A stretch of 64,000 bases of DNA from Desulfoluna sp. (lineage in GTDB: Bacteria > Desulfobacterota > Desulfobacteria > Desulfobacterales > Desulfolunaceae), in assembly GCF_030145185.1 (NCBI RefSeq), contig NZ_JAQYWB010000020.1:22205-86204 (forward strand). Reading direction: 5' to 3'. Positions 63,952 to 64,000 of the stretch are shown here, in pieces. Below the pieces are notes generated by a model that was not told where the DNA came from, did no database searches, and saw nothing but the letters and a program-made list of their open reading frames with translations. The translations under genes were made by a program, and so were the position numbers. Numbering within the stretch: position 1 is the stretch's first letter; each line of letters starts with the position of its first letter.

Positions 63952-64000
63952 ACTCATCTGCCGCGTTATCAGAGCCTTGAGGTAAACCACTACATCTTCA

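Noticed and set aside
63952..64000. Possible insertion-sequence end right of the second 151-bp copy
   Set aside because: The 49 bases to the window edge are too few to show terminal repeats or a transposase; not supportable here.

Overview
The window is a 64 kb piece of a GC-rich bacterial chromosome with densely packed, mostly housekeeping genes. The best guess is an anaerobic member of the Desulfobacterota (Desulfobacteraceae-like). This is inferred from gene content: a complex I operon with no NADH-oxidising module, HdrC/HdrB-type proteins, indolepyruvate:ferredoxin oxidoreductase, a DUF6178-like protein, a manganese-dependent (DHH) pyrophosphatase and a CarD-type regulator. No sulfate-reduction or 16S rRNA gene is present, so the assignment rests on inference.

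Layout. 1-2.4 kb: the 3' end of recQ, an Xre-type (DUF2384)/RES toxin-antitoxin pair, and a second antitoxin paralogue whose toxin is gone. 2.4-4.8 kb: a repeat-rich zone around a GltD-type flavoprotein. 4.8-16.3 kb (minus strand): a membrane-anchored trypsin-like protease, a Kef-type antiporter, an esterase-like hydrolase, a cheY-cheC-diguanylate cyclase operon, a hemolysin III homologue, a K+ channel and iorAB. 16.9-26.2 kb: rdgB, a divergent GTP-type PEP carboxykinase, a sodium/solute symporter, a DUF6178-like protein, and a GAF / atypical kinase / universal stress protein operon. 26.3-33 kb: a sirtuin with an MBL hydrolase, an acyl-CoA dehydrogenase, a secreted protein of unknown function and a PP-loop tRNA-thiolation-like enzyme. 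33-40.4 kb: rlmN diverging from the ffh-rpsP-khpA-rimM-trmD-SPOUT-rplS-rnhB-yraN-rsmI translation cluster. 40.4-49.5 kb: a candidate small RNA, hdrCB, a DUF1844 protein, ispE, tRNA-Gln, prs, rplY, pth, ppaC, carD and rluD. 50.1-62.2 kb: nuoABCD-HIJK, two MrpD/NuoL-like subunits, a small membrane protein, nuoM and nuoN. 62.7-63.8 kb: srkA-like kinase, then a repeat copy at the right edge.

How the genes work together. The Nuo operon encodes the quinone-reducing arm and an enlarged membrane arm with four antiporter-like subunits, so electrons must enter from a donor other than NADH via NuoEFG, at least within this locus. IorAB, HdrCB, the GltD-type protein and the acyl-CoA dehydrogenase fit an anaerobe that degrades amino acids and acyl-CoAs. 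The ffh-to-rsmI cluster is a co-directional translation and RNA-modification operon with many overlapping starts, several of them TTG.

The most unusual signal lies in the repeats. Three heptanucleotide arrays and at least three larger dispersed element families occupy the spacers. Several begin exactly at a gene's stop codon or supply it: the orphan antitoxin, the RES toxin, the GltD-type gene and the symporter. One heptamer array sits where a RES toxin gene would be expected. A 151-bp element occurs twice, about 42 kb apart, at roughly 90% identity, with pairing ends and a UUCG hairpin.
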